DNA of 64,000 nucleotides, from the NCBI GenBank assembly GCA_000727475.1, contig KL647288.1, forward strand, positions 7,281,414 through 7,345,413, given 5' to 3'. The number at the start of each line of letters is the position of its first letter. Within the stretch, counting starts at the first letter, position 1. A program made the translations under genes and the position numbers. This document shows positions 24,601-38,362 of the stretch, one piece after another. The stretch is from Sarcocystis neurona (lineage: Eukaryota > Apicomplexa > Conoidasida > Eucoccidiorida > Sarcocystidae). The notes under the pieces are model-generated. The model saw nothing but the letters and a program-made list of their open reading frames with translations, had not been told where the DNA came from and ran no database searches.

Positions 24601-26429
24601 TGCAGTGATGCTTCTCCTGTTCTGCTGGGTGCAGCTGCTGGTGCTCCGCCACTGCTCCCCTCGTGCGCACCTGCTGCTGCGTGCCCTGCTGCGATTCTTC
24701 GCGGTGCTGCGGACCTCTGTCCCCCGTCCCCCTCCCCTCTGTCCTCTTGAGGAGCGACGTCACGTCCTTCTTCTCGTCTTCGTCATTGCTGCTGCGCCTT
24801 CGCTTTCCTTTGAGAGAGAGAGACGTCCAGTCTTTTTTGCTGCGGTGCCTTCGCTCTTTTCTTTCGAGAGAAGTCCGTCTTTTCTTTTCTCCTGCAGTGA
24901 TAGCGTCCCTCTCTGGACGGTTTGTCTTCCTTCCTCTGCAGCGCCTGTTTTGTCGTTCCGCGTTTCTGCACTGGTTCTCTTCTCCCATCAATTTATATCT
25001 GTAGTGTTGCTGCTGAGTGGAACTTCTCTCCTTGCTGAGTCTTATTATCCATATTTCTTCTGTTCTTCTTCTCCTTTACTTCTCCCTGTGTGGTACAAAA
25101 TTACGTAGGAAGGAAGTAACGTGTGCCTGAGAAAGCGATGCATTCGTATACGCAAGTATACAAATGTCTGTGCCCGTGTATGTAAGGATGCCCACGTATG
25201 TAGGTATGTGTATGTGTGTGTATGTGGAGAGACAGATAATGTAAAGCAGATAGATAATGAACCTGTTTGTGGAGGTGTGTGTGTTTGTGCGACTTTTCTG
25301 TGGAAGAGAATAAAGAGAAGGTATCGAACTTGCACCTAGCTTCACTGCTGCTGCTACTGTTGCTGGTGCTGCTGTCGCTGTGCTGCTTCTGCTGGTGCTG
25401 TGTCGCTTGCTGTAGCCGCTGTTGGCCTTCCTGCGGCTGCCTTTTTTTCGCGTAGCTGCTGCCGCTGGTACCGCTGCACTTGCCTCTGTTGCCTTTGCGC
25501 TTGTTATTGCTCCTGGACCCGCCGCCAGTGCTGGATCTGCTTGTCCTACGGGTCGTGATGCACCTGCTTCACACACTAACTCTCCTCAGAGACAGAGAGA
25601 AACAGAAACGAAAACACATCTGCGCACCAAACTGCAAGACATCAATAGGCGTAGAAAGCGTCTATATGTGTACGTAGTCTCACGCGTTCCCTACATCTCG
25701 CTCTCAATTTATACGTGTATGTATGTATATGTGTTCATGGAATGATGTGTAGAACGCGCTGCAGTTGATGTGGGTGGCCGCTCTGCAGGTGGTGCTGCTG
25801 CAGCTAAACGGGAAAGTCTCGGCAGCCACATTCGAAGAGGTACGTCGTTTTTTGTTCCGAAAGAGGAAAGAAAAAGGACATATGATCTGCTATGGCCTCC
25901 TGTATGCGTCAACGCATGTCGTGAGATAATTCTGTACAAATGTGTGCAGCCCTCTACAACCGCCAGCACCGGCATCCATACACACAAGAGCGCAGGCGGG
26001 CGACACAGGCAAGTATCTGTGTGGATGAATGTCTGTACGTGTGTGTGTTTACCTGCGTGAAGAAGTGTGAGTAGCACCTGTTTCCTGCAAACAACTCTCT
26101 TTCTCTTTATCGGTTTATCTCTCTGCGTCTGCGTGTGGCGCGTCCACAGTAGTCTCCGCCGGAGGGAAGGGCGCTTACACGTGCAGCTGCCGTGTGTCTC
26201 TGATACATCACCTTCTAGCAGCGGACCCCACGCTCTCTCGAGCAGGTGTATATACGTGTGTGCGTATGTGTGGGGAGAGGACCCATCTGTGCTGCCTCGT
26301 CGCCAGGAGACAAATACGCGTGCGTCGCTACCCGTAGCGGTGACGCACACAGGCGCACATGCGACGGTGCAAGCCGACGGTGTACACAGCGTCCACAGCT
26401 GCCTAGGGAGGGAAGTGGAGTGCATCTAG
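18616..26429 (+). CDS. MTR3: Exosome RNase PH-like subunit, probably MTR3 (EXOSC6-type)
   Basis: Six exons are inferred: 18616-19350, 19520-19631, 22221-22271, 24262-24404, 25789-25839 and 26307-26429 (about 404 residues). Frames and GT..AG sites agree at every join, but the last exon is uncertain. The start MSAGAPP leads into ADGRRPTELR, then a Ser/Ala-rich insertion, GCTKVAVFVFGP, CRAGIAPFSSGE, ELALTVRKIL, PRAAISVFIHVLEDDGG, ASVCAAGLALIEAGIAVRDF, LLDP, LTVALLPATEE and VVLLQLNGKVSAATFEE. These follow the RNase PH fold of the eukaryotic exosome ring, which supports 3'-5' RNA decay and processing in nucleus and cytosol. The ELAL..PRA..LEDDGG and LLDP..LTVALLP strings fit MTR3 better than RRP41, although RDFVTAVSC is RRP41-like. 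Human relatives have about 245-270 residues; the excess is low-complexity insertion. Exons 3 and 5 are only 51 nt each. Confidence 0.72.
19351..19519 (+). other. Short intron 1 of the exosome gene
   Basis: The reading frame before 19350 (FSSGE) and after 19520 (EQELALTVRK) differ by one position, so something must be removed here. GTGGGC at 19351 and ACACAACAG ending at 19519 give a 169-nt intron in phase 0. It contains mixed CAG and CTG runs and a G-rich stretch. A sequencing frameshift is the alternative. Confidence 0.5.
19632..22220 (+). other. Intron 2 of the exosome gene
   Basis: The donor is GTAAGT at 19632 and the acceptor is ATTTTTGCAG ending at 22220, phase 1. Both sites are strong, and the flanking codons rebuild the LEDDGG motif exactly. 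The intron holds the polypurine tract and then TG/TA-rich sequence. No internal exon was recognised. Confidence 0.8.
19638..20700. repeat. Polypurine (GAA/GGA-rich) tract of about 1 kb on the + strand
   Basis: For roughly a kilobase the + strand is overwhelmingly A and G, made of GAAGAAG, GGAGAAG and AAAGGAG words with few pyrimidine interruptions, apart from a short TATA-rich break near 19930-20010. It lies in intron 2 of the exosome gene, so the purines are on the sense strand. The long Ser/Leu/Phe ORFs on the opposite strand are by-products of this composition. Such tracts can form triplex (H-DNA) or stable R-loops. Confidence 0.9.
22272..24261 (+). other. Intron 3 of the exosome gene
   Basis: The donor GTAAGG at 22272 and the acceptor GCTGCTGCAG ending at 24261, both phase 1, join ALIEAG to IAVRDF without a gap relative to the family. 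Contents are the tandem array above, further TA and CA microsatellites and mildly CTG-rich sequence. ORFs between 23200 and 24250 show no motif. Confidence 0.75.
22461..22930. repeat. About five tandem copies of a 90-118 bp element in intron 3
   Basis: The conserved core CTATCACGTATACG..CTTCTGCATACCTCGG recurs at about 22461, 22579, 22684, 22773 and 22871, separated by TATA stretches of varying length. Copies 1 and 3 share one version (..TCTTCTGCATACC) and copies 2 and 4 another (..TCTCCTGTATACC), so the array may have grown by duplication of a dimer. Confidence 0.8.
24405..25788 (+). other. Intron 4 of the exosome gene, with CTG-rich patches
   Basis: The donor GTAGGC at 24405 follows LLPATEE. 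The acceptor CGCTCTGCAG ends at 25788 before VVLLQLNGK, phase 0. CTG/TGC-rich patches occur near 24605-24720 and 25345-25440 on the sense strand, with pyrimidine-rich sequence between. An alternative is that the exon reads on past 24405, but that loses the conserved LLQL strand. Confidence 0.65.
26307..26429 (+). CDS. Uncertain last exon of the exosome gene
   Basis: After FEE (ending 25839) there is a GTACGT donor. CGTCGCCAG ending at 26306 would open a phase-0 exon running to the TAG at 26427-26429, whose end HSVHSCLGREVECI loosely resembles the C-terminal helix of the family. Reading straight on from 25839 gives instead a short basic tail ending near 25926. The choice cannot be made from sequence alone. 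Confidence 0.3.
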   Translation, partial: ETNTRASLPVAVTHTGAHATVQADGVHSVHSCLGREVECI

Positions 26430-29400
26430 CAAATAGACGCCAGCACCTGCAGCGCGGGTGGACAGGTGCCTCCGCGTCGCCATTTGTGAGACTGTCTTGT
26501 CACTTGGGAGGCGCGCGCCTGCGCGTGGAACACCGCGCTGCTGCGCGCCGCCTGCAGGCACGGCTGCAATAGTAGTGAAGACGTCTCCACGGAGGGGAGC
26601 GATCCGGACGTGGACAAAGGTGCCTGCATTCGTAGACACACGTGCGGATATATACGTGTCTGCGTAGACCTGTAGACGTCGACGTATGTACCTCTGTGGA
26701 TACATATGTGTCTTGGTGTGTGTGTGTGTGTGTGTCTACACATGTTTGTGTGTTTACGTATACATGTGTATGCTGCCACACATCTGTAGATACGTGTACA
26801 CGTGTGTATATGTGTGGGCGTTCCTATGTATATTACGTACTCACGCACCCACCGTTGCGCAAGTGCGCTTGCACGTCTAATGTACCTGCAGCTCTCCAGG
26901 TAGCCGTGAGCACACATAAATGTTGTTGTTAACGCTCAGGCTCCGAATCCTGTGTTTGTGTATGTCTGTTTGTCTGTCTCCACCAAAGACAGGATATCAT
27001 ATATACATAGTCCAGGCAGCTGCGCACTGGAGCACATCCACGTGTTAAATGCATACACATACACGAGTATGCGTATATATATATATATATATATTTCTAT
27101 CTAGAGCGATCTCTCTCTCTATATATATATGCATATATACGTGCAATATAGGTGAAAGTTTGACTGTCTGCATATATATATATATATGTAGAGCGAGCCG
27201 CATATATATTTGTGTGTGGCTGTGCACAGACATGTGAAGACAGATCTGCTGCGGCTGCACATACGTATATATATATGTATATGTATCCGCAGGATATGTA
27301 TTCTCGAGTCCAGTACATGTATACACAGGAAAAGATCCACGTATCTATGAATTTGCATGTGTGCACAAACCCACTCATATACACGTACGTGTACATATAC
27401 ATATATATATATATGTATTTGTGTTAGTATCGTTGTATATGTACATATATATAAATATAGATATGTGCATGTGTATATATATATACACGTACGTGTATAT
27501 TTATATGTACATATATATATGTGCGTATACATATTTGGATACGAAGAAATTGTTGTTGGTATGCGTTGATGGATATGCTGCAGATGTACGCCGTCTGCGT
27601 GAAGGGCTGTCGAGAAGTTGCGGCGGTCATGCGAGTAGGTTGCAACGCTCAATTTGTCCGCCACCCTGCAGAAGGATCTGTCTCCATACACATATCTATG
27701 CTGATTTCTTTGTTCTCTTTATCCAGGAATCCATATTTCGTATACTCTTGCAACACGTGTCCACACATATGAATATATGAGTGTGTGCCCCCGTTCATAT
27801 GCGTCTATATGTGCTGTGCCCACGTATGTACATATCTATATATGCAACATCTTCGTAGATGTATACATTCACTTCTCAGATATGCCAGCTCCACGTACAA
27901 TGTAATCTGCTCGTTTGTGTCCACACATGTTTGTGAATATATACGTGTACATGTATGTACGTATCGATCGGGATTTACCTCTCTTTATGCGTGCTTACAC
28001 GTACAGACACATACATATATATATACGTGCGTATCCGGATGTAGTTACATAAACGTATATAAACCTCCTTGTATATATGTACATAAACATGTGCGTACGT
28101 GTATATGTATCTGTCTCTCTATATATATGCATATATATATATAATAACACGTGCATGTGCCGAAGGTGTGTAGGTCAGTATGCGTACGTGGACAGGTCAA
28201 CATTTTCATGTGTACACACTATATGTGTACATATATGTATATATGTATATGTATACATATCATCGTCCATATATATATATTTATAGTAGTGGATGCAAAT
28301 GTGTGTAGGTGTCTGAGTTTGTTGGAGGTCTCCTTTTAGGCAACGGTGAGAGAAGCGGCAGCCCGGCGTTTGGGTTTCGCAAGTTGACTTTTAGACGGAC
28401 AAAAGAAGAAGAAAAGACGCGGAAGAAGGAAGTGGCTCTCTGGTCGGCCGTTGACAAAGAATAGACCTGCGTACACCTGCACACTTCCAGTTTTCGTAGC
28501 TCCATGCGTCCTGCACCGGTACACGTCTGAATAAACTGGCGATGAAGAGAAGAAGAGAAGGACGAACAAGATGAAAAGAAGAAGAAGAATACGAAGAAAA
28601 ACACAGGACGAAGAAAACTCGCGGTCCCGTGTGCGTGTTGCCCGCCACGTGTGCAAAATGAGGAGACGGGAGACTGCAGGACTGAATGACGCCGTCCTGC
28701 TGCTTTCTTTCTCGACTCCAACACAGCAGAGGGAATCGTCCTTGTGCGGTTTGTCTTAGGTACTTGGCGCTCTTCGAAAGGAAAACGCAGCACCTGCCGG
28801 GATTAGTCAAAGAATACACTTGGCAGCCTGCTGTGTGCCGCAGCAGCCTGCCATCTTCGCCAGTGGCGCGGCGCGAAGGGCAGCAACCAATGGCTGTTTC
28901 CGCTTTTGAAGGAGAAACGGCAAGAAACTTCAAGAGGAGAAGAAACAAAGCAGAGAAGGCCGGGGTATGCGGAGAGCCTCAGCACAGAGAGCTGCAGCAG
29001 AACGTTTTTTGCCGCCGCAGGTGCCGCAGAGAAGACAGCAGCGCGACCAACGACTGTAAGGAGACCGAGACACATCGGCAGCCAGAACAGCTGCGGGGGA
29101 TAGGAGCGACAGCACTTCTGGTACATATGTGTGTCTCCTTGGGAGCGGCGATACCAGCAGTTCTTCACATGACGACTGAGTTCCGGTTCTGCCTTGCTAC
29201 CCCTGTGGATGCAACAGCAGCCGTTATCGTCCCGTACTAGAATTCTACATCTCTTTCTCCTTTTCATGCCCTGGCTTTAGCTCTTTAAGGAATTTGCATA
29301 CCCTGATATATCTGTCTGTATATCCGTTTATCTGTCTGCATATATATATATATATATATATGTACATCCGCTCTAGGACTGGCCCCCTTACGTACGTGTG

Positions 29401-32400
29401 TATCCGTCTCTATTCAGACATGCACGTGAATGTGTACCCGAGAGCGTCGAGGTCAGTGGCTGGGAACTGAACATCGGATGACCATAAATATGTAAAATTA
29501 TCTCAGCCAGATATGTACACATATATAGAGGTATAATATATAGAGAGATATAAATATGAACATGTGTCTATCTATCTATCTCTCTCTATATGTCCACGCG
29601 GTCGACTTGTTACGCTTCGCTGGTTATCACATATATATTCATATATATATACATACATACATACGAGCGTGCATATATATATATATGTATATATATATAT
29701 GGATGTATATGTGATAACCAGCTCTTTATAATATATATATATATATATATATGTATACGCCTGTCACACATTAGCGTCCATAGCCTATCTCTCTCGCTCT
29801 CTTCTACGTGCTAAATCCCGTAGCTCCACTTGTTGTGTCACAGGTATGTGGTACACATGTACACGTATGGAGCGGGCCAGCCATGTTGCCGCGTTGCCGA
29901 GGAAACTCGGCTGGTCCTGCAGGGCACAGTGGAAATTCTTCGCGATTGTCTGGCAATCAAACCTTCTTTGTAGAAACTCAGTTTCCTGCTGTGAGGAGAC
30001 ACAATGGTTCACCGAGTCTGCACCCGTTTTCAATGAATAGCTTGTTACATGCACAGAAAGCGCTCCTGCGTCTGTCTGGTTATACACGGGTGCATGAGTG
30101 CATATCCATGTCTGTATATATAATATATCTATCTATTTCATATATATGTATACACACGTATATACGTCTCTCTCTATTTATATAATATCTCTATCTATCT
30201 ATATATCTATCCACACACATACTCATGTACGTCTCTCTCCGTGTACGTGTACACACACGCGTACGCAGGCTTGTCAACCCGTGAACACGTATGTATACAC
30301 ATATGTAGAAGACATACCTCCGTTTAGGCATGAGATACTTGTTTGTCTAGAGAAGTCCCACGTGGGTCGTTATCTGCGTACGTGCATGGGTGCGGCGCTG
30401 GCAGGACGTAACCGTCTTGATCAGCAACAAGCTTAGGTGTAGGGGTGCTGATCCAGGGGTTGGGACATCTAGTGTCCGTACTTATCTGCCCACGCAGCAG
30501 GTATGCTCGTGGGTCTTTTGAAAACACGTGTTTAAACCACACGCACGCCTGTGCTATTAAACAATTTGTTCTTGAAATTTTGTTAAACGTCGATCCTACT
30601 TGGCACGTTGTCAAGGATGTTGGGCCACCTGAAAAAAAGAGTGCCAGCTCCATACCGGCAAGCGGGCAGGAGGTTGCTGCCGATCTTTCCTACGTAATGA
30701 TACCGACGGAAAAAATTTGTAGCTTTGCTACTGCTCTCTTCCTCCCTGCGCAGACTCATCCGCACAAGTGGCTGATGTATGTTCATCACTCTACACCTAT
30801 GTAGGATATCCATACGAATACAAGTGTTTACATAGGCCGCGCTCAGAGTGTACACATCTGGGACTATGGAGACCTACGTCTGGAGAGGGAGAGGAGAAGA
30901 CGAAGAACAGGAGAAAGAAGGAGACAAACAGAAACAGCGCTGTTCGTGCGATGTGCAGCGCGCTGACTAGCAGTGCATCGATGTCTGTTCGTGCTGCTGG
31001 AAGCAGCGCAAAAATCACTTGCAGATAAACTCTAGTAGCCGGTTTACATCCACCCGATACACACACACGCACACAGACACACGTGTGGATGCGAATAGAT
31101 GTGTACACGTGGATATACGTCAGACGTGTACGCGTACGGTGCAACTATATCCATATGTATAACGTGTGCACACACATATCACAGATGTTCTACATATATG
31201 TGTATGCGGTCCGCTTGCTAAAATGCTTACACACATACAACGTTACGGACTTCGAGCCGGAAGCTCTCGCTCTGCACGGTAATATGAAGGTACTCACTGC
31301 CACTAGGTTACGCGTCACTCCTTTTCTTTTGAGAAGTTCCCTCCATGAGCCACGCTCCCGCAACTAATAATATGCGCGATGTATAAACACTTACCACCCT
31401 CCGTGGAAAGGGCCCGTGACACATCGGGGAAGTCTGAGTGCAAGGACACCAGAGCAAACGAAAAAGTCTGTCTTCAACTACTATCTGATTTGCTTCCGTT
31501 GTTTTGTATTCTCTCCGTGTTCCCCCGCAACCGCGGACAAGCTGTTCTTTTCGATAAGGCAGCCAAATTCTAGCGTACAGGAGTTGTGAGCGCGGCATTC
31601 CAGTCATGCATACGTGCGCATCTAACACACCTTATTTTTCTTACTCTCACAAAGTCGGCAGGTGGCGTCGCACCGGCAGGTGAACGATTTTCTACGCAGG
31701 ACTTCATACGCAGATGTATAAAGATTTGTTTACGGATATGTGTTTACATACGTGTGTGCACGTGTAAATATGCGGACACGCGTAGATGCGTCTATATTTA
31801 CATCTTGATATGTGCAGCTCCCTGTGGAAGAAACGACGTAGGTCTGTACATACATATATATATATATATATATGCATTTGAGGAGGAGTTGGGGTAGTGA
31901 CCGTGATCAGCGACGCACAGGTTAGGGTAGTTTTCAAGTCGAAAATCAAATGCTTTATTCGAAAAAAGCACGTAGTGTGGAGTACTGGCACTGGGTACAA
32001 CTGGTTCAGTCGTCACTTGTGTGCGTACCAGCACACGCGTATCAACACGTCCGTGTTCATATTGCTCTCCTTGTATCGCTTCTGAGGTTTGTGTGCACGT
32101 CTGTACACCAGTAGTGATATTGAACGAGCAGGCGTGCGCGCGGAGGCTTTAATTTTTTCCTGGTGCAGTTTATCAGTGTGCGAGCTCCCTAGTCCATCGT
32201 CCAGAATGCATACGTGCGTAATCCGCACATACATATTATATTGCGTTTTTCTATACGGATATATACGCATGTACATATGTGTCGGAATTGTGTGTTTGCT
32301 GCAATCTACGTACCACCGCCTATAAAGTCCCAGTTGGAATGACGCTGCTCTTACGCAAACACCTGCGAGCTGGTTTTTCTTGAAGGTTGCGCACGCCTCG

Positions 32401-32932
32401 CAAAGAGGTTTCTCTCTGCAAACCTCTGCAGAGATCTAAACCCGTTTCGGCGTCCAGGCAAGCATCTTCTTAGTACATACGTATCAAGACTCGATCCTGA
32501 AGAAGTTCCTACAGTTGTCTCCCGTCAGAACGAAAGCGACGACGCGCCTGCATATAAACGGAGTAGATATGTATACGCACACTTGTAGAGAATTAATCAC
32601 CCGATTGCCGTGCTGTAGGGGTGTTTGACTGCTCTGTCTCTAGCTGACGCAGGCTCTGCCTCCGGCAGCCGCAGGAACAACACGCCGCGGCGCGCCTCCA
32701 TGTAGCGTTGAACACTTCTATGTTGGCACCTCCATATGCGTACCAGTCTTCATATGTTTCGCCGAATATCAAGAATTCGACAACTGCTTAAGTAGACGTA
32801 AGGTTTGTTATGTATGTAATCATACGCTGCATAGACGTGTGTGGGCGCACTCATCAGCATCACGCGCCAAAGAACAGATTCATTGTGTTTAGGGACACCG
32901 GTCCTAACACGTGCGCACTGAGTATAGGACGC

Positions 32933-33312
32933 TACCGCACACATTCTTGTGCACGAATTAATATATACATAGATGTATATGTACATATATATCTATATAT
33001 ATATAAGTGACTCTGGCGTTTTTTGTTTACATATAAAAGCTGGGATATGTGTAGGTGTGTTTCTAAGTATATGCTGTGCAAGAAAAATTGGAGATGTACC
33101 TTTAGAACAGACGAGGAACAAGCATACCGCACACATTCTTGTGCACGAATTATTATATACGTAGATGTATATGTACATATATCTATATATAAGTTATTCT
33201 GGCGTTTTTTGTTTACATATAAAAGCTTGGATATCTGTAGGTCTGTTTCTAGGTATATGCTGTGCAGGTAAAGTTGGAGGTGTATCTTTAGAACAGACGA
33301 GGAACGAGCATA
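32933..33312. repeat. Tandem duplication, two copies, period 192 bp
   Basis: The unit starts TACCGCACACATTCTTGTGC at 32933 and again at 33125. It runs through a TA-rich middle, CTGGCGTTTTTTG and TACATATAAAAGC, to CTTTAGAACAGACGAGGAAC before the second copy and again at the end of it. Copies differ by substitutions and by TA-run length. Confidence 0.9.
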
Positions 33313-35688
33313 CTGTGTGATTCCAGCTAATCCATACTGCGGCATTGGTCAAGCGCTTCTACTCTGGGAGGTGCGTGTATTAGCGACTGTTCACTGATGT
33401 TCAGTGAGTTCAGATCGCTGCTACATGTGAAAGTTGTTCCAATTGTACGCATGCCTCGACCTAAAGGGGGCTTCGCTGTATACACATATATATATATATG
33501 TATATATATATGGATATATCGATATATGTGCATGTATACATAGGCGCATACATTCATACACACACATACATATACACATGCATGCATACATGAAGATATA
33601 CGTAAAACCCACACACGTACACTTAAGACGTGCGTTCAAATACAGACACCCTACACTCGTGCAGTACAATTATCCGTGAGTGAGGTTTGGATGCTCCTAC
33701 ACATGGGCGTGTATACGCATACGATTGTATGTACACATATATATACTCGAACACCCGGGGTTCCTCTGTAGTACGACAAAATGGACGGGACTGATGTGCC
33801 TTGCCATTTATATCTCTACGACTGAGCATTGAAGAGGAAGACTTTATTCTGGGGGGAGTCTTTGTTGGTTAAATGTATCTATTCGTGTACGCACAGTATA
33901 GATACAGTCGTATGCACGTATACCTACGTCCGAAAAAAAAGTGGTGTTTGCTTTACCTACACGCGCGTTTGCACGTGTTTTACTTCGTAGGTCCCTGTAC
34001 ACGCATAGTATTTGTTTTATGTCCACGTTTTTTCATAATTTGAAGAAGTGGACGTATTGATGAGAGGATGGAGTGGAAATTGTATGCGCGTTGTGCCTTC
34101 GTCTCGTTCCGACCTGGTTTTTCTCGAGTACGCTGTCAGAAGTGCAACACACATCCTCAATTTTGCCTTTACGAGGAACCCCTCTCTGTCATGAGAGTTC
34201 GTTGCAAATGGATAAGCGTGTTCGTGCAGATGCCAGCAAGTCTCCCTGTCCGCCTGCCTAACACAGACGTAACCCACAATCTAATTTTCTTCTCGCACGT
34301 ACCCGTCATGTCCTCTGTCCTCCTATTACTTTCGACATATATTCGTTTTCTACTATGTCCACCCACTTATTCCTCTAATTGCGTATCCATGTGTTTGTCT
34401 ACAAACGCACTTATCTTTCTAAAGTAATCATCTATCGATGAACGCGCGTCTGCCCACCTTCCTATCTGTCGACTTTTCCTCTTTTACACGACGACTTGGC
34501 AACCATCATCATTCTTCAACTCACCTAGCTAGACACATCTCCACCTGCATGTCTTCCGTCTGACTAGCTACTATCTTCTCTATCTAAAACTCTCTGGCTT
34601 TCTCGTTTTCATTCTCTATCCCTCTTTCTGCAAACGCGTACGCATGTTCCAACCTTTCAAAAGTCTACTTGCCAAGCAAAAAACGTGCACCTCCCCGAGG
34701 CCACCTTCCTCTTCTCAAATCCTTTTTCAGGTGTACACACCAATTACAAACGGAGAAAACGAGCATCCACAAGTCTCTCACACACGTACGGTCACACGTG
34801 TATTGTTGTCTAACAAGGCTATACATGTCATTGGGTATTCGTTCAAATCTACTCGACTCCTGAATAGACATAAAAACCATACCGCTTGCTCAGGTGGCCT
34901 AGACATACACAACAATCTTAGAGAGCAGCTTCAACAACAGTACTCTTCAGCCGGTGAGACAATGTAGACGGGAACACTTAGTAGCACCTTGAGCGAAGCT
35001 GTTCTCCTGATTGCTGCACAGTCTACGATGATATGTGTGTATATATAATATACAAATCGGTGCACGTCTGTTCATGCAGAGTAGGTAGAACGAAGTCACT
35101 CCTGCATTTGTACGCAGTGAAGTAACGGATTACCACTGTCCAGAGCACTTTCTTTTGGTTTTTTCGTAAGCATTGCATGGGGAGAGGTACCCGTGGACAA
35201 ATGCTCTCACACACCGATGCGTGGACCTCCTTACGTCCACATGTGTGCACACGTGGACACACACACACAAGTCTACGTATGTGTGAAAGTACACCTCTAG
35301 CGGACACGCGCATATGTGCACTTGTTTAGGCACACATAGAATCGAATCAAAGTTGACTTTTCCTTCCTCGGTTAAGTGAAATTTAAGAAGCGTTGCCTTT
35401 TATCCAAGTGGAACAAGTACTGCATTGGCGTCGTTTCTTACAGAGCGCCTCGCCGTCCATACACATCAGTTGTGTGCCTTGCACAACTCCTGCTCTCATC
35501 TCACATATGCACAAATTCACATAAAATGCTGGAAAATTACAAGTATTCGGAAGTACGCTGCACAACGCATATCTCTATCTTCATTCAAATATATCTATAT
35601 ATGCGTATAGACGGGATGGTGAGCGCAGGCGCCGTTCACCAACAACCGTGTGCGGCTCCACCGCGGTCGCTGGGCAGCCCCTTCTCCT

Positions 35689-35691
<3 letters not shown>

Positions 35692-35720
<29 letters not shown>
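35692..35720. repeat. (CA)n microsatellite
   Basis: An uninterrupted CA dinucleotide run of about 14 units. Confidence 0.95.
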
Positions 35721-35723
<3 letters not shown>

Positions 35724-38362
35724 GTAAAGACTTTCCTTTTTCTTGTCGACACGTCAGTACCGCAGGAAAAACACACTTAAAAAAGGACGGGACAGTGAAG
35801 TTCCTCTTTTTTCTACCGCTGCATTGAGGCCGGGGTTGATTTTGTTTCGTTTCCACTAAAACCTGTGAGCAGAAAACATTTCGCTTGGTACGCTGTCTGG
35901 TTTTCTTTCCCTTGCAGTAAGCACTGCATGCTCCTCACATTTGTCTTCAGTATCTACGCAACATCGCATTCTAGGTGTTTGATTCTCCCGAAGGTTAGCG
36001 CGAATCCTACACACCACTTCTGCATTCCGAAGTACATACAGATACGTGTATATATATATATACACACACACGTGTGCACCTGTGGTGGCGCTTCCTCTAC
36101 GCGCAAAGGCATTTTTGTTTATACATTCTACGTGTATGTCATGCTCTTGCGAGGAGGGTGAGGATGATTCTACTTATGGCCAGACTTTCCCGTGATATGG
36201 GGATTTCGAAGTGTTTCGACACCTTTCACTCATTCGTAGTGTGAAGCAGGCCATTCAGTCATAGGGCAAAGTGCGCGGGTGGGTCGTGCACTGCGCTCCT
36301 AGTCAAGTTTCAACCGGAGAAGAAAAACTTGTTCGGAGCTACTACGCATATCACAGCGTACAAATTTACCCGTGTGCACTCTTTTACGGTGAAATCTGCT
36401 TTTTGCCATCTAGTCTTATGCATCGATGAGGAATCGCACTTCGCACCCGCCTGGCGACGATGTCCTCTACTTCTTCATCTTTTCCTCGTCACCTCTTAGT
36501 TTTACCACTGCACGAATTCTTCATACACGCAAACACGCGTACACGCAGAGGGTTGTTTGTAAATACGTGTGCACGTACGCGTGTGGATTTCTACCTAGGT
36601 GTGTATATGTGTCCCATGTAGATCTGCCCGCGTAGCGACGCGTATGCGGATGTTTCCGCACACGGAATTGATAGAGAGAGCTTCGCGCGACGAACTTCTG
36701 GTATGACGGTATGCCATCGGGACACGTATTTATGTATAGATTTGTGGACACTTTCCGAAGATGTACCTCCACAAGTTGGTGTAGATGATCGCCTGGTCGC
36801 TGCGACTTTCCTCCACATTGGCTGCGCAGATGCCAAACACGCTTTACGAAATACCAACTCTCTGCAGTCCACAGACAGTTCCGTGGGAACGTAGCAGCCA
36901 GATCACTATAGTTCTGCAGGGACGGCTGTCAGTTGCTGCTTCATCCCGACATGCCTATCTAGCAATAATCTCTTCGCACATTCCCTTTCTCCCGTTGCAC
37001 GTCCAGTGCGTCTTCAAGAATTTACTCACACGCGTGCCTAAGTGCACACACAAAGCGCTTTCAAGCACCAGGACGAACAATCACACGCCTATCTACCCAT
37101 CTCTCCACCTATCTATCCTCGGGTGTCGATCCTTCCAGTCACAGTCTGTGCGTGTATAGAGATGCGCTATTTTACGCAAAGAGGTTCACACAGAGCGCCT
37201 AGGACGCACCTTACCTTTGCAAACTCTATCCACAAGCTTATCTGTAAAGATATATATATATATGCATATGTTTGTATTTATGTTTATATACATATATATA
37301 TATATATATATCTATATCCTATACATATATATGTATATATGTATCCGTTATGTGTACATGCACATGTGCCTACGCATAATGACACACCTACACCAGATAT
37401 ATGGGTGGCGCCTCTGGTCCAATACGTGGCTGTAACAGAGGCGCACAGCCTACTGGGAGTTATACAACCTATATATGGTATATATATATGTATATGTATG
37501 TATATATAGGAATATATATGCATATATATACACACGTCACGCACGTGTGCTCATGTGCATCAACCTAAGCTCAAACAGAGAGAGTCGACCCACTTTAACA
37601 CATCGAGCACACACCTATTGAAAGACGTGTCTCTACATATATATATATAAGTGTATACGTATACCTGCATGAAGACCCACTTGTGCATATTGAAATTTAA
37701 CAGTCAGACAGAGTATCAGTTCTCTTTTCCGCTTTACGTATATGTGCATACGTGCGCATCCACACGTTAGTACATATATATATATATATATATACGTGTA
37801 TATATTTGTCTGTGCGTACGTATGTGGAACGGTGAAAGACGGCGAACTCCTGGGCGGTCCGCTGCGGCAAGCGCTTCACGAGCTGCCGCAAGCGGCAGGT
37901 GCCTGCATCGTGCTACATGTTTTAATTCGTTTTTCTTGTCTCTCGAATTTTGTGTACGCGGTGGGTCTTTTTTTCTCTGTGCGTGCCAAGGTATTCCACT
38001 TTTCCAGTAGGTGCCTCCCTTTTCCCTCGCTCTATCAATGTGTGGACCCCTTATTTCTCATCTGTATAGATATGCAGATATCCCCAGTTTCATTTCTCTC
38101 TGCTTGTCTGCGTGTAGGTACAAGAACTTACGCACAAAATATATGTGTACAGAGAGACAGATCTCTATATAACACACCTGTGGGATCAAGCAGGTTCACC
38201 AGGTGCAAACGTTCGCATTCTTTCGAGGCCGCCACTAAGCGGCATTGGTGGCAATACTTTCCCTTCCTCTGCCTTTCCTATACAGATGTATACGTGCGTG
38301 TGCGCAGACGTATGTACACACGTGTGTGCGCAATATCAACGAAGGGGCGGTAGTATTTTTAG

